Assembly: GCA_902791885.1 (NCBI GenBank) | Contig: CADAXO010000097.1 | Location: 1-7,473, forward strand | Length of the DNA: 7,473 nt | Direction: 5' to 3' | Source of the DNA: Oscillospiraceae bacterium | Lineage (GTDB): Bacteria > Bacillota_A > Clostridia > Saccharofermentanales > Saccharofermentanaceae | Shown: piece by piece, positions 1-7,210 of the stretch | Layout of the letters: every line of letters starts with the position of its first letter | Numbering within the stretch: the first letter of the stretch is position 1 | Notes under the pieces: model-generated | Database searches by the model: none | What the model was told of the DNA's origin: nothing | What the model saw: the letters and a program-made list of their open reading frames with translations, nothing else | Made by a program: the position numbers and the translations under genes

Positions 1-4
1 ATGT

Positions 5-3000
5 ATGGCCATTATTTTAAGAAGTACCCGTAAGACTATAGTGAGAATTATCAGCATCATGATGATAGTCATGATGCTGTTGCCTGTAACGGTTAATTCT
101 TCTGCGAATGACATAGTTCGTGTCGGTTACTATGAGCAGGAAGTCTTCCAGGAGGGAGCTTCGGAAGGCGAAGTTAAGACGGGCTATGCCTACGAGTATT
201 ATCAGAAACTCTCTGAATACACGGGTTGGCAGTATGAATATGTGTACGGCGAATTCGGCGATCTTTATCAGATGCTTCTGGACGGAGATATTGATTTCCT
301 GGCAGGCCTGGCCTACAGAGAGGAACGTGCTGATCTGATCGGGTATCCCGATTCCCCTATGGGAAATGAGACCTACAGTCTCGTCAGGCATGACAGTGAT
401 ATTGATATCACCATTGATCCTTCCACACAGAACGGAAGGGTGATCGGTGTTCTGGACAGTGCCATGGTGGACGTTCTCCAGAATTATCTTGATGAGCATT
501 CCATACAGGCCGAAGTGATCACATACCGTGATTATGAACCGCTTTTCGAAGCTTTTGACAACCATGATATCGATATTCTTGCTGCCGAAGGTGACGGAGC
601 TTACGGCAGAGACCACGCTGAGATACTCTGTCCTTTCGGCGCGTCGGATTATTACCTTTGTGTCAGCATAGCAAGACCGGATCTTCTGGCCCAGCTTAAT
701 ACCGCACAGGCTGAGCTTGCCGTGAACGAGCCGAATTACATAAATACTCTCCGTAACAGATACTATCCCGTAAGCCTGTCGAGCCGTTCCCTGTCGGAGG
801 CAGAGAGAAACTGGCTGTCGGAGCACAATGAACTTCGCGTGGGATACCTTAACAACTATCTGCCTTATAGCGATACAGACGGTTCGGGAGCAGTAACAGG
901 ACTTATCAGAGATCTTCTGCCGCGTATGCTTGAGAAACTCGGACTTGCTGACATATCGGTAACTTATTCGGGTTATGACAGCTATGACGTGATGATAAAC
1001 GATCTTGAAGACGGGATCATCGATACCGCATTCCCCGTAGGCGGCGGCCTGTTCTATTCTGAGGAGAACGGCATCTTCCAGTCCGCACCGGTCGTATCAG
1101 CTTCGACTGAACTTGTTTTCACCGGGACTTTTACTGATCAGACAACTACCAGCTTTGCTGTAAATGAGAATAATACGATGCAGTATTACTTTGTACTGAC
1201 GCACTATCCTGATGCATCGATCGATTTCTATCCGTCGATCGAAGCCTGTCTTGAAGCCGTCAGGCGAGGAGAGGCCGGCTGCACGACTCTTAACGGACTT
1301 CGTGCCAACGATATTCTGAGGAACAGCCGTTATAATTCTCTGTCGCTTTTGCAGACATCCTATGAAGACGACAGGTGCTTCGGCGTTCAGATAGGAAACG
1401 CGGGACTGCTCCGTCTTCTTAACCGCGGAGTAAGCATCCTGGGTCAGGAGTACGCTCAGAGCCTTGCATTCAGATATACCGATCAGCTGTATTCATATTC
1501 TGTCGCCGACATGATCCGTAACAACATGGGATTCTTCGGGACGGTCATTGTAATAATAGCATCCGTTATCATCATTCTGCTTATACGTGACAGGAAACGC
1601 TCGAAGCGTGAGATCCTGAACAAGGAAGAGGCCCGTAAGGAACTTGAGGAAGCCAACAAGGAGCTTGTTAAGCAGCAGTATCAAAGAGAGCAGCAGGATA
1701 AGATGATCACTGCGCTTGCTTCGGATTACAGAAGCGTATATCACATCGATCTCGATAATGATGATGCCGTATGCTACAGGGCTGATCCCAATGATTCCGA
1801 ACAGACAAAAGAAGGCATTCATTTCCCTTATCTTGAGCGCTTTACATGGTATGCGAACAATAAGGTCGCGGAAAGCTACCGTGAGGGATTTTTGAAGTTT
1901 ATAGATCCGGATAATGTACGCGAGGCTTTGGCTGACAATGCGATCATTATTTACCGTTATCTTGCCGTAAGCGGCGGCAAAGAGTATTACGAGATGATCC
2001 GTATGGCAGGCGAGCGCCATCCGGGTGAGCGTGACGATAATAAGGTTCACACAGTAGGCCTGGGCCTTACGGTAATAGACGAGGAAATGCGTGAGACATT
2101 GTCCAAGAATCAGGCTCTGGCTGAAGCTTTGGAATTAGCTGAGCAGGCCAATAAAGCTAAGACGTCATTCCTGTCCAGCATGAGCCATGAGATCCGTACT
2201 CCTATGAACGCGGTAATAGGACTTAACAGTCTCGCACTCCGCGATGAGACTTTATCCGATGAGACGAGAGAATACCTCGAGAAGATCGGTGACAGCGCAC
2301 ATCATCTGCTGGGACTCATTAACGACATCCTCGACATGAGCAGGATCGAATCAGGCCGTCTCATAATCCGTAAAGAGGAATTCTCTTTCAGCAATCTGCT
2401 TGAACAGATCAATACCATGGTTATGTCCCAGTGCGAGGAGAAGGGACTTCATTATGAATGCCGTGTTGTAGGAGGTATCAGCGATTACTACATCGGCGAC
2501 GATATGAAGCTGAAGCAGATCCTCATCAACATTCTTTCCAACGCGATCAAGTTTACCGAGGCGCCTGGAAGCATTCTTTTCGCTGTGGAGCGCACGGCGG
2601 TGTACGGCGATCATTCGACTATCAGATTGAGCGTGAAAGACACCGGTATAGGAATAGATGAGGCGTATCTGCCAAGGCTGTTTGATCCCTTTACGCAGGA
2701 GGACAGCAGCCGCAGCAACAAGTTCGGAAGTACGGGTCTGGGTCTTGCTATAACGAAGAACCTGGTTGAGCTTATGAACGGCACCATTACTGTCGAATCC
2801 AAGAAGGGGGAAGGCACCGAGTTCATAGTAGTTATTACGCTTACCAACAGCGATCACCAGAACGCATCTGTCAGCGCAGTCGATCCCAAGGACATGAGGA
2901 TACTTGTTGTCGACGACGAGGAGATAGCTGCAGAGCACGCGAGAATAGTTCTGGATGAGGCGGGCATTAAAGCCGACACGTGCTACAGCGGACAGGAGGC

Positions 3001-3724
3001 CCTTAATATGCTTGAGGTTCGCCATGCGAAGCATGAACCTTATAATCTGGTGCTCCTTGACTGGAAGATGCCTGAGATGGATGGTATCGATGTGGCAAGG
3101 CAGATCCGTGAACGCTACGATAAAGAAACAACAGTTATTATTCTTACTTCGTTTAACTGGGATGAAATCATGGATGAGGCTATCCATGCAGGTGTGGACA
3201 GTTTCCTCGCGAAGCCCTTGTTCGCTTCGAACGTAATAGACGAGTTCGAGCGTATAGCGCGTAAAAATAATATGAGTCTTTATAAAGAGAAGAGCCGGGC
3301 CGACCTTAAGGGCAGACATATCCTTATGGCCGAAGATGTTCTTATCAATGCTGAGATAATGAAGCAGATCATAAAGGTCCGCGGTGCCGAGATCGACCAT
3401 GCGGAGAACGGTAAGATCGTGCTCGATATGTTTAAGAACAGCGCGGTGAATTACTATGATGCCATTCTTATGGATGTTCGAATGCCTGAGATGGACGGAC
3501 TTGAAGCCGCTGAGGCTATACGTGCTCTCGACAGACCCGATGCGGGAACGGTTCCGATCATTGCCTTGACGGCCAACGCTTTCGACGAAGATGTTCAGCG
3601 TTCTTTGCAGGTCGGTATGAATGCCCATCTTTCAAAGCCGGTCGAGCCGGAAAAGCTTTATCAGACTATAGAAGAATTGATCTGGGAGGCAGATCAGAAG
3701 AATAATACCGGCCGGGGAGAATGA
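5..3724 (+). CDS. Hybrid sensor histidine kinase with two extracellular solute-binding domains and two receiver domains
   Basis: A membrane-bound signalling kinase of 1239 residues. Residues 1-34 look like a signal sequence (basic start with R6, R9, K10 and R14, hydrophobic 15-30, possible cleavage after SSA at 32-34). Two periplasmic-type solute-binding domains (SBP_bac_3-like) follow at about 36-255 and 274-495, then one membrane segment (509-527) and a charged coiled coil (528-565). A PAS-like region spans 566-690. The HisKA domain has phospho-acceptor His728 in SHEIRTPMN. The HATPase domain has N846 in its N box, DTGIGI at 879-884 and GSTGLGLAI at 908-916. Receiver 1 has D970/D971, D1019, T1048 and K1070; receiver 2 has E1110/D1111, D1157, T1189 and K1211. 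All catalytic residues are present, so both receivers should be phosphorylatable. There is no Hpt or DNA-binding domain, so the output must pass to another protein. The ligand is unknown; the family senses amino acids and similar small solutes. The start at 5 gives a proper signal sequence, but its ribosome binding site lies outside the window and an upstream in-frame start cannot be excluded. Confidence 0.93.
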   Translation: MAIILRSTRKTIVRIISIMMIVMMLLPVTVNSSANDIVRVGYYEQEVFQEGASEGEVKTGYAYEYYQKLSEYTGWQYEYVYGEFGDLYQMLLDGDIDFLAGLAYREERADLIGYPDSPMGNETYSLVRHDSDIDITIDPSTQNGRVIGVLDSAMVDVLQNYLDEHSIQAEVITYRDYEPLFEAFDNHDIDILAAEGDGAYGRDHAEILCPFGASDYYLCVSIARPDLLAQLNTAQAELAVNEPNYINTLRNRYYPVSLSSRSLSEAERNWLSEHNELRVGYLNNYLPYSDTDGSGAVTGLIRDLLPRMLEKLGLADISVTYSGYDSYDVMINDLEDGIIDTAFPVGGGLFYSEENGIFQSAPVVSASTELVFTGTFTDQTTTSFAVNENNTMQYYFVLTHYPDASIDFYPSIEACLEAVRRGEAGCTTLNGLRANDILRNSRYNSLSLLQTSYEDDRCFGVQIGNAGLLRLLNRGVSILGQEYAQSLAFRYTDQLYSYSVADMIRNNMGFFGTVIVIIASVIIILLIRDRKRSKREILNKEEARKELEEANKELVKQQYQREQQDKMITALASDYRSVYHIDLDNDDAVCYRADPNDSEQTKEGIHFPYLERFTWYANNKVAESYREGFLKFIDPDNVREALADNAIIIYRYLAVSGGKEYYEMIRMAGERHPGERDDNKVHTVGLGLTVIDEEMRETLSKNQALAEALELAEQANKAKTSFLSSMSHEIRTPMNAVIGLNSLALRDETLSDETREYLEKIGDSAHHLLGLINDILDMSRIESGRLIIRKEEFSFSNLLEQINTMVMSQCEEKGLHYECRVVGGISDYYIGDDMKLKQILINILSNAIKFTEAPGSILFAVERTAVYGDHSTIRLSVKDTGIGIDEAYLPRLFDPFTQEDSSRSNKFGSTGLGLAITKNLVELMNGTITVESKKGEGTEFIVVITLTNSDHQNASVSAVDPKDMRILVVDDEEIAAEHARIVLDEAGIKADTCYSGQEALNMLEVRHAKHEPYNLVLLDWKMPEMDGIDVARQIRERYDKETTVIILTSFNWDEIMDEAIHAGVDSFLAKPLFASNVIDEFERIARKNNMSLYKEKSRADLKGRHILMAEDVLINAEIMKQIIKVRGAEIDHAENGKIVLDMFKNSAVNYYDAILMDVRMPEMDGLEAAEAIRALDRPDAGTVPIIALTANAFDEDVQRSLQVGMNAHLSKPVEPEKLYQTIEELIWEADQKNNTGRGE
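52..79. repeat. Perfect 11-bp inverted repeat in the signal-peptide coding region
   Basis: CAGCATCATGA at 52-62 and TCATGATGCTG at 69-79 are exact reverse complements around a 6-base loop (TGATAG). In mRNA this would form an 11-bp hairpin starting about 47 bases after the kinase start codon. It codes for the Ser-Ile-Met-Met-Ile-Val-Met-Met stretch of the signal sequence, and alternating ATG and CAT triplets make such symmetry easier to obtain by chance. No T run follows, so it is not an intrinsic terminator. The symmetry is seen directly; any regulatory role is conjecture. Confidence 0.6.
3714..3720 (+). promoter_or_regulatory. Ribosome binding site of the acyl-CoA synthetase, inside the kinase gene
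   Basis: GGGGAGA lies in the last codons of the kinase gene, five bases before the ATG at 3726. The kinase stop codon (3722-3724) sits between this site and the start, so ribosomes finishing the kinase would end next to the synthetase start. This arrangement supports translational coupling and fixes the synthetase start. Confidence 0.75.
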
Positions 3725-3725
3725 A

Positions 3726-5435
3726 ATGGCAGAAGAACCTGTTTACTACAATAGCATCAAAGAACTTATATCAGCTTCCGCGGCTCAATATAAAGACGAT
3801 ATTGCCTTCAGGGTAAAGACAAAACCGGGTAAGGCACCTGAGTATAAGGATTACACCTATGCGGACTTTATCGAGAACGTAAATGCCGTCGGTGCAAGTT
3901 ACTACAACAGAGGCTTCAAGGGCGGCAGGATAGCCATCATCGGCCGTAACCAGTACTACTGGGTCGTAGCGCATCTGGCGTGTCTGTTCGGAGGCATCGT
4001 TTCCGTGCCGATCGATAAGGAGCTTCCCATCGGCGAGATGGAGGACTCTCTTGTCCGTGCCGAAGTCGATGCTGTTGTATTCGACGTTAAGAATAAAGAG
4101 CAGATCGATCAGATCCGTGCCAACGGGCGCACTAAGATCCGCGAGTTTATCTGCATGAACGATAAGAGTGAAGACTATATCTGTGTCGAGGACCTGATCT
4201 CTGAGGGAAGAGAGCTTCCTTCTGAAGTTAAGCGAGAGTTCATAGACTTTAAGCCTGCGCCCGAATCGATGGCGATCCTTCTGTTCACGTCAGGCACGAC
4301 ATCCAAATCCAAGGCCGTTATGCTCTCTAACAAGGGCATCGCATGCAACGTAGCTGACCTTCTTGTATTCGAGGTCTTTGACGAGCACTCGACCAACATC
4401 TGCTTCCTGCCTTTCCACCACATACTGGGATCGACAGGACTTCTTTTCGCGCTCGCGGACGGTATGCGTAACGTCTTCTCCGACGGCATCCGTTACATAA
4501 AGCAGAACCTTTCTGAGTACGGCGTAACTTTCTTCCTCGGCGTTCCCGCGCTTATAGACAAGATGTATGAGACCGTCGAAAAGGGTATCGAGAAGCAGGG
4601 CAAGACGAAGACTGTGGAGCGTGCCAAGAAGCTTGCGAACTTCCTTCTTAAGTTCCATATAGACATCCGCCGTAAGCTCTTCAAGGAGATCATAGGTCAG
4701 ATGGGCGGACAGCTTAAGTACATAATCTCCGGCGGAGCACCGCTGTCTCCCGCAGTGTCGAAGGGCTTTACCGATCTCGGTATCGAGATCTATCAGGGCT
4801 ACGGTCTTACAGAGACTTCGCCGGTACTTGCTGCCGAGAATAAGGGACACATTCGTGCGGGCTCCATCGGACGTCCGCTTCCCGCAGTTAAAGTGGAATT
4901 CATGGATAAGGACGAGGACGGCATGGGAGAGCTTTGTGCCAAGGCTCCGAATGTTATGATCGGCTACTACAATAATGAAGAGCTCACGAATGAAGTTATA
5001 GTGGACGGCTGGTTCCACACGGGTGACCTGGGATATATGGACAAGGACGGATATATCTTCTTAACCGGACGCAAGAAGGACATGATCGTTCTTAAGAACG
5101 GTAAGAAGGCGTTCCCCGAGGAGATAGAGATCCTTCTTAACAAAATCCCCGGAGTCATGGATTCGTTCGTATTCGGCGAGCCTATTGACGGTGACTGGAC
5201 TGACCTTCGCATCGCTGTTCAGGTGCAGTATTCCGCTAAGGAGATGCAGGAACTGTACGGTGTCGATACACAGGATCAGATCCGCGATACGCTGTGGGAG
5301 AAGATCAAGGAAGTTAATCAGACAATCCCGCACTATAAGAGAGTCACGGATCTGTATCTTACCGAAGAGCCGTTTATCAAGACTACGTCGCTTAAGATCA
5401 AGCGTAAGGAGCAGCTTAAAAAGGTTCTCGGATGA
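3726..5435 (+). CDS. AMP-forming acyl-CoA synthetase (long-chain fatty-acid CoA ligase-like)
   Basis: A 569-residue member of the ANL adenylating enzyme superfamily, expected to activate a carboxylic acid with ATP to acyl-AMP and then to acyl-CoA in the cytoplasm. Core motifs are in order. The phosphate-binding loop is at 186-200 (LFTSGTTSKSKAVML). YGLTETSP lies at 359-366, GWFHTGDLGY at 428-437 and the hinge GRKKDM at 448-453. The C-terminal KTTSLKIKR at 552-560 has K557 in the place of the catalytic lysine. Length and motif spacing fit the long-chain fatty-acyl-CoA ligase branch better than acetyl-CoA synthetases (about 650 residues), but the acid used cannot be read from the sequence; an aryl or medium-chain acid is possible. 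Two motifs deviate from the common form: the loop has S193-K194-S195-K196-A197 instead of G-x-P-K-G, and the C-terminal motif has Leu556 where Gly is usual. It has no signal peptide or membrane segment. One base separates it from the upstream kinase, so it is the second gene of that operon. Confidence 0.92.
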   Translation: MAEEPVYYNSIKELISASAAQYKDDIAFRVKTKPGKAPEYKDYTYADFIENVNAVGASYYNRGFKGGRIAIIGRNQYYWVVAHLACLFGGIVSVPIDKELPIGEMEDSLVRAEVDAVVFDVKNKEQIDQIRANGRTKIREFICMNDKSEDYICVEDLISEGRELPSEVKREFIDFKPAPESMAILLFTSGTTSKSKAVMLSNKGIACNVADLLVFEVFDEHSTNICFLPFHHILGSTGLLFALADGMRNVFSDGIRYIKQNLSEYGVTFFLGVPALIDKMYETVEKGIEKQGKTKTVERAKKLANFLLKFHIDIRRKLFKEIIGQMGGQLKYIISGGAPLSPAVSKGFTDLGIEIYQGYGLTETSPVLAAENKGHIRAGSIGRPLPAVKVEFMDKDEDGMGELCAKAPNVMIGYYNNEELTNEVIVDGWFHTGDLGYMDKDGYIFLTGRKKDMIVLKNGKKAFPEEIEILLNKIPGVMDSFVFGEPIDGDWTDLRIAVQVQYSAKEMQELYGVDTQDQIRDTLWEKIKEVNQTIPHYKRVTDLYLTEEPFIKTTSLKIKRKEQLKKVLG

Positions 5436-6533
5436 TCACCCGCTAACGTCGGGTGCGTATTCCTTTACTGTGATCACCCCGTTGTCTGTAAGCGCGGGGC
5501 GGTCCTTAAGCTTCTTAAGATAAGTATCGAAGAACTCAAGGTGACACTTGCAAAGATTCTCGTGAGCTGCTTCGGGAGGGAGCGCACCGACAAGTTTCTT
5601 CGAAGAAATGGCAAACTTCATATCCGTTAATCCGAGGTGCTCCATGTCCTTCATTACGACGCTGTACACGGACTTGGTGTGATTAAGAAAAATCTTCGTC
5701 TGCGTGCATAGATTTGCAGGACAGCTTATCTGCATGAAAGGCTTATCCAGAACTTTGCCGTTGTAGTCGCCGACGGTAATGCAGTCGAGATTAATGCCGC
5801 ACGTAAACTTCGGATCGTTCTGACAAAGCGCGTATGCAGTAATTCCGCCGAACGAGTGTCCTGTGACGCCGATGCCCTTGTCAAAATCGATCATGTAGCT
5901 TAAGTTCTCTTCGGCATATGCTGCGGCTCTTCTTGAATCTTCCATCCAAAGGGGCAGGTGCTCACGCAGAAAACCGCAGTATGTCTTCTGGAATTCATCG
6001 AACTCTGCGGCGAGTTCTTCGTCGGTTCCTTTCTTCTTCAAGAATTTACTTAAGGTCATCGCTCCCTTGAAGAAAGGCTGATATGTCTTGAACGTAAGAT
6101 TCTTTACGGCATATTCGAAAGAGCCGTTATCATATTCAACACAAGCGGCAACAACAGGGTGCGCGATGCAGAGCACCACGTAGCCATGAGAAGCTATGTC
6201 GATACACATAAAAGAATTGCTTTCCCTGTAGCTTCCCGCGCCGTGGCTGAAGACGATAAGCGGGAACTTCTTCCCCTCGATGTGAGGTGCATTCTCGTAG
6301 CACTCCATGAAGTTGCCGCCCTGCTTTTCGATCTTGTTGTAGCTTATGGGCATCATCATGGTTTTGCTTATTCCCTTGCAGACCTCGCGTGACATGTAGC
6401 GGGGCTTATTGCAGCCTGCTGCCGCATCAGGGGTTACGGGGTAGAACATGCGGCATGCGATGCTTCTGTCGCCGTAAAGGGAGAACGTGAACGTTCCTAC
6501 TTTATATTCTCCTGTGGGTGTGGGCTTAGACAT
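5436..6533 (-). CDS. Platelet-activating-factor acetylhydrolase-like alpha/beta hydrolase
   Basis: A 365-residue serine hydrolase of the alpha/beta fold, closest in layout to PAF acetylhydrolase isoform II and related dienelactone-hydrolase-like esterases. The oxyanion-hole strand and loop is FSHGAGSYR at 95-103. The nucleophile elbow is GHSFGG at 225-230 with Ser227. Asp250 (INLDC) and His299 (MEHLGLTD) fit as the remaining triad members, followed by the TDMKF segment that resembles the FAD-F segment of PAF acetylhydrolases. Residues 140-210 form a charged helical insertion, probably a lid. There is no signal peptide, so it should act in the cytoplasm, unlike the secreted mammalian enzymes. 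Fifteen cysteines are present, which suits a reducing cytoplasm. The frame is open to an ATG at 6572, but the ATG at 6533 is chosen because GGAGGT precedes it by seven bases, and the longer form would overlap the repressor gene and add 13 residues of no evident value. Likely substrates are phospholipids with short or oxidised acyl chains, or other small esters. Confidence 0.85.
   Translation of the reverse strand: MSKPTPTGEYKVGTFTFSLYGDRSIACRMFYPVTPDAAAGCNKPRYMSREVCKGISKTMMMPISYNKIEKQGGNFMECYENAPHIEGKKFPLIVFSHGAGSYRESNSFMCIDIASHGYVVLCIAHPVVAACVEYDNGSFEYAVKNLTFKTYQPFFKGAMTLSKFLKKKGTDEELAAEFDEFQKTYCGFLREHLPLWMEDSRRAAAYAEENLSYMIDFDKGIGVTGHSFGGITAYALCQNDPKFTCGINLDCITVGDYNGKVLDKPFMQISCPANLCTQTKIFLNHTKSVYSVVMKDMEHLGLTDMKFAISSKKLVGALPPEAAHENLCKCHLEFFDTYLKKLKDRPALTDNGVITVKEYAPDVSG
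5437..5455. terminator. Possible weak hairpin terminator at the convergent gene ends
   Basis: CACCCG (5437-5442) and CGGGTG (5450-5455) form a perfect 6-bp stem with a 7-base loop, starting two bases after the synthetase stop codon. Rightward it is followed by CGTATTCCTTTACTG, which is T-rich but lacks a proper T tract. Leftward, the only T run is TTTTT opposite 5418-5422, about 14 bases beyond the stem. The hairpin lies inside the last codons of the hydrolase gene. Its position suits transcript ending; the missing T tract makes strong intrinsic termination doubtful. Confidence 0.35.
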
Positions 6534-6538
6534 TGATG

Positions 6539-7153
6539 TTACCTCCGAAAAGCATGATGGTTGAGCTTGCAAGCGTTCTGAAAAGCTTCTTGGGATCTGC
6601 TTTTAACTTCGGCGATGCCCGTGTAAGAAGCTGAGAAGAACATCGCGATCTCCTCGGGGGAGACGAGGGACTTATAACCGCTCTTGACGGCACCTTCGAT
6701 CAGAAGAGGCATAGCATGCTGTGCGAGATAATCAAGGTTACCGGTTCCCTTTATGTTTGCCATTATCTTGGCGGCGCGTTCGGGTTCATTTATAGTGATT
6801 ACTCCGAGGTCGAAGTTGATCTTCTGGATGTCCGATATATGGGCTTCCATCGCCTCTGCCAAACTGTTGCAGACTCTGTACAGAAGCTCTTCGATTGTTG
6901 CCGACTTGTCGGAGAGGATCTCCTCGAAAGTATCGATGATGTTATATTCGCCGCGAAGCTTAGTGATCATATCCGCGAGAATCTCATCAAGGCCGTTATA
7001 GTAGCGGTAGATAGCGCCCTGGCTCATGCCGGTCTCCGCGATGACATCGGATATCGTTACCATCTCCACAGGCTTTCTCAGACATACCTGATAGGCGGCA
7101 TCGACGATCATATTACGTTTGCTCTCAAGATATTCCTCAGAAACTTTAGGCAT
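6539..7153 (-). CDS. TetR/AcrR-family transcriptional regulator
   Basis: A 204-residue TetR-family repressor of typical length. The N-terminal helix-turn-helix covers about residues 11-55: KRNMIVDAAYQV as first helix, then VTISDVIAETGMSQGAIYRYY at 32-52, which matches the family's conserved helix 2, turn, recognition helix and the Tyr-x-Tyr/Phe-Tyr-x-x-K/L-D-E-L-like exit (GLDEIL at 54-59). The helical C-terminal part (about 60-204) would bind the inducer and dimerise; its ligand is not recognisable. The start ATG at 7153 has AAAGGAGA eight bases upstream. It is the first gene of a two-gene operon with the acyl-ester hydrolase, five bases apart, so the hydrolase is the likely main target along with the repressor itself. 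Two palindromes in its own promoter and leader are good candidate operators. By family and context, a lipid- or ester-like inducer is plausible but unproven. Confidence 0.93.
   Translation of the reverse strand: MPKVSEEYLESKRNMIVDAAYQVCLRKPVEMVTISDVIAETGMSQGAIYRYYNGLDEILADMITKLRGEYNIIDTFEEILSDKSATIEELLYRVCNSLAEAMEAHISDIQKINFDLGVITINEPERAAKIMANIKGTGNLDYLAQHAMPLLIEGAVKSGYKSLVSPEEIAMFFSASYTGIAEVKSRSQEAFQNACKLNHHAFRR
6541..6546 (-). promoter_or_regulatory. Ribosome binding site that sets the hydrolase start
   Basis: Read on the minus strand, GGAGGT lies seven bases before the ATG at 6533 and runs into the repressor's stop codon (GGAGG-TAA). It is one of the best Shine-Dalgarno matches in the window, and it decides for the start at 6533 over the one at 6572. 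The overlap with the repressor end suggests coupled translation. Confidence 0.85.
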
Positions 7154-7160
7154 GATGAGG

Positions 7161-7168
7161 TCTCCTTT
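7161..7168 (-). promoter_or_regulatory. Ribosome binding site of the TetR regulator
   Basis: On the minus strand AAAGGAGA ends eight bases before the ATG at 7153. It supports this start for the repressor. Confidence 0.8.
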
Positions 7169-7195
7169 ATAAAAATGAAACTATATTCATTTAAT
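7166..7195 (+). promoter_or_regulatory. Possible weak rightward promoter for the partial gene
   Basis: TTTATA (7166-7171, four of six matches to -35), an 18-base spacer and TTTAAT (7190-7195, five of six to -10) would start transcription near 7202, one base from the predicted leftward start. An alternative -10, TATATT at 7182-7187, has no usable -35. The region is A/T rich, so matches arise easily by chance; this is tentative. Confidence 0.3.
7174..7191. promoter_or_regulatory. Second, imperfect operator candidate for the TetR regulator
   Basis: AATGAAAC-TA-TATTCATT repeats the layout of the perfect palindrome at 7193-7210. The left half is identical and the right half matches 6 of 8 positions. 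The centres are 19 bases apart, close to two helical turns, so two dimers could bind on nearly the same face of the DNA. It lies in the untranslated leader of the repressor operon, just before the ribosome binding site. Confidence 0.65.
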
Positions 7196-7210
7196 GAAAC
7201 TGGTTTCATT
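7193..7210. promoter_or_regulatory. Perfect 18-bp palindrome, main operator candidate
   Basis: AATGAAAC-TG-GTTTCATT has two exact 8-base arms. Its right edge overlaps the -10 box of the repressor promoter by three bases and its centre (7201/7202) coincides with the predicted transcription start. A TetR dimer bound here would block the promoter, the usual autorepression arrangement of this family. The size and symmetry fit a TetR operator; binding by this protein is inferred from proximity. Confidence 0.8.

Noticed and set aside
17..826. Open frame of 269 codons on the minus strand
   Set aside because: It is antisense to the first sensor domain, has no ribosome binding site of note and shows no protein family pattern.
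3068..3499. Near-identical DNA ATGCCTGAGATGGA at about 3068 and 3482
   Set aside because: It is the same conserved MPEMDG motif in the two receiver domains with the same codons, not a separate repeat element.
2351..3628. Long open frame of 425 codons on the minus strand
   Set aside because: It lies wholly opposite the kinase, HATPase and receiver domains, whose catalytic motifs are intact on the plus strand. The translation has no recognisable fold, and the openness is explained by codon bias.
5433..5479. Nine-base direct repeat TGATCACCC at 5433-5441 and 5471-5479
   Set aside because: It is too short to mean much, and both copies lie at or in coding sequence; no further copies or insertion signs were seen.
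5477..5499. CCCCG and CGGGG inverted repeat with a 13-base loop
   Set aside because: The stem is only five pairs with a large loop, it has no T tract, and it sits inside the hydrolase coding sequence.
6534..6572. Longer hydrolase form starting at the ATG at 6572
   Set aside because: It would overlap the repressor gene by 34 bases and lacks a good ribosome binding site, while the ATG at 6533 has GGAGGT at ideal spacing.
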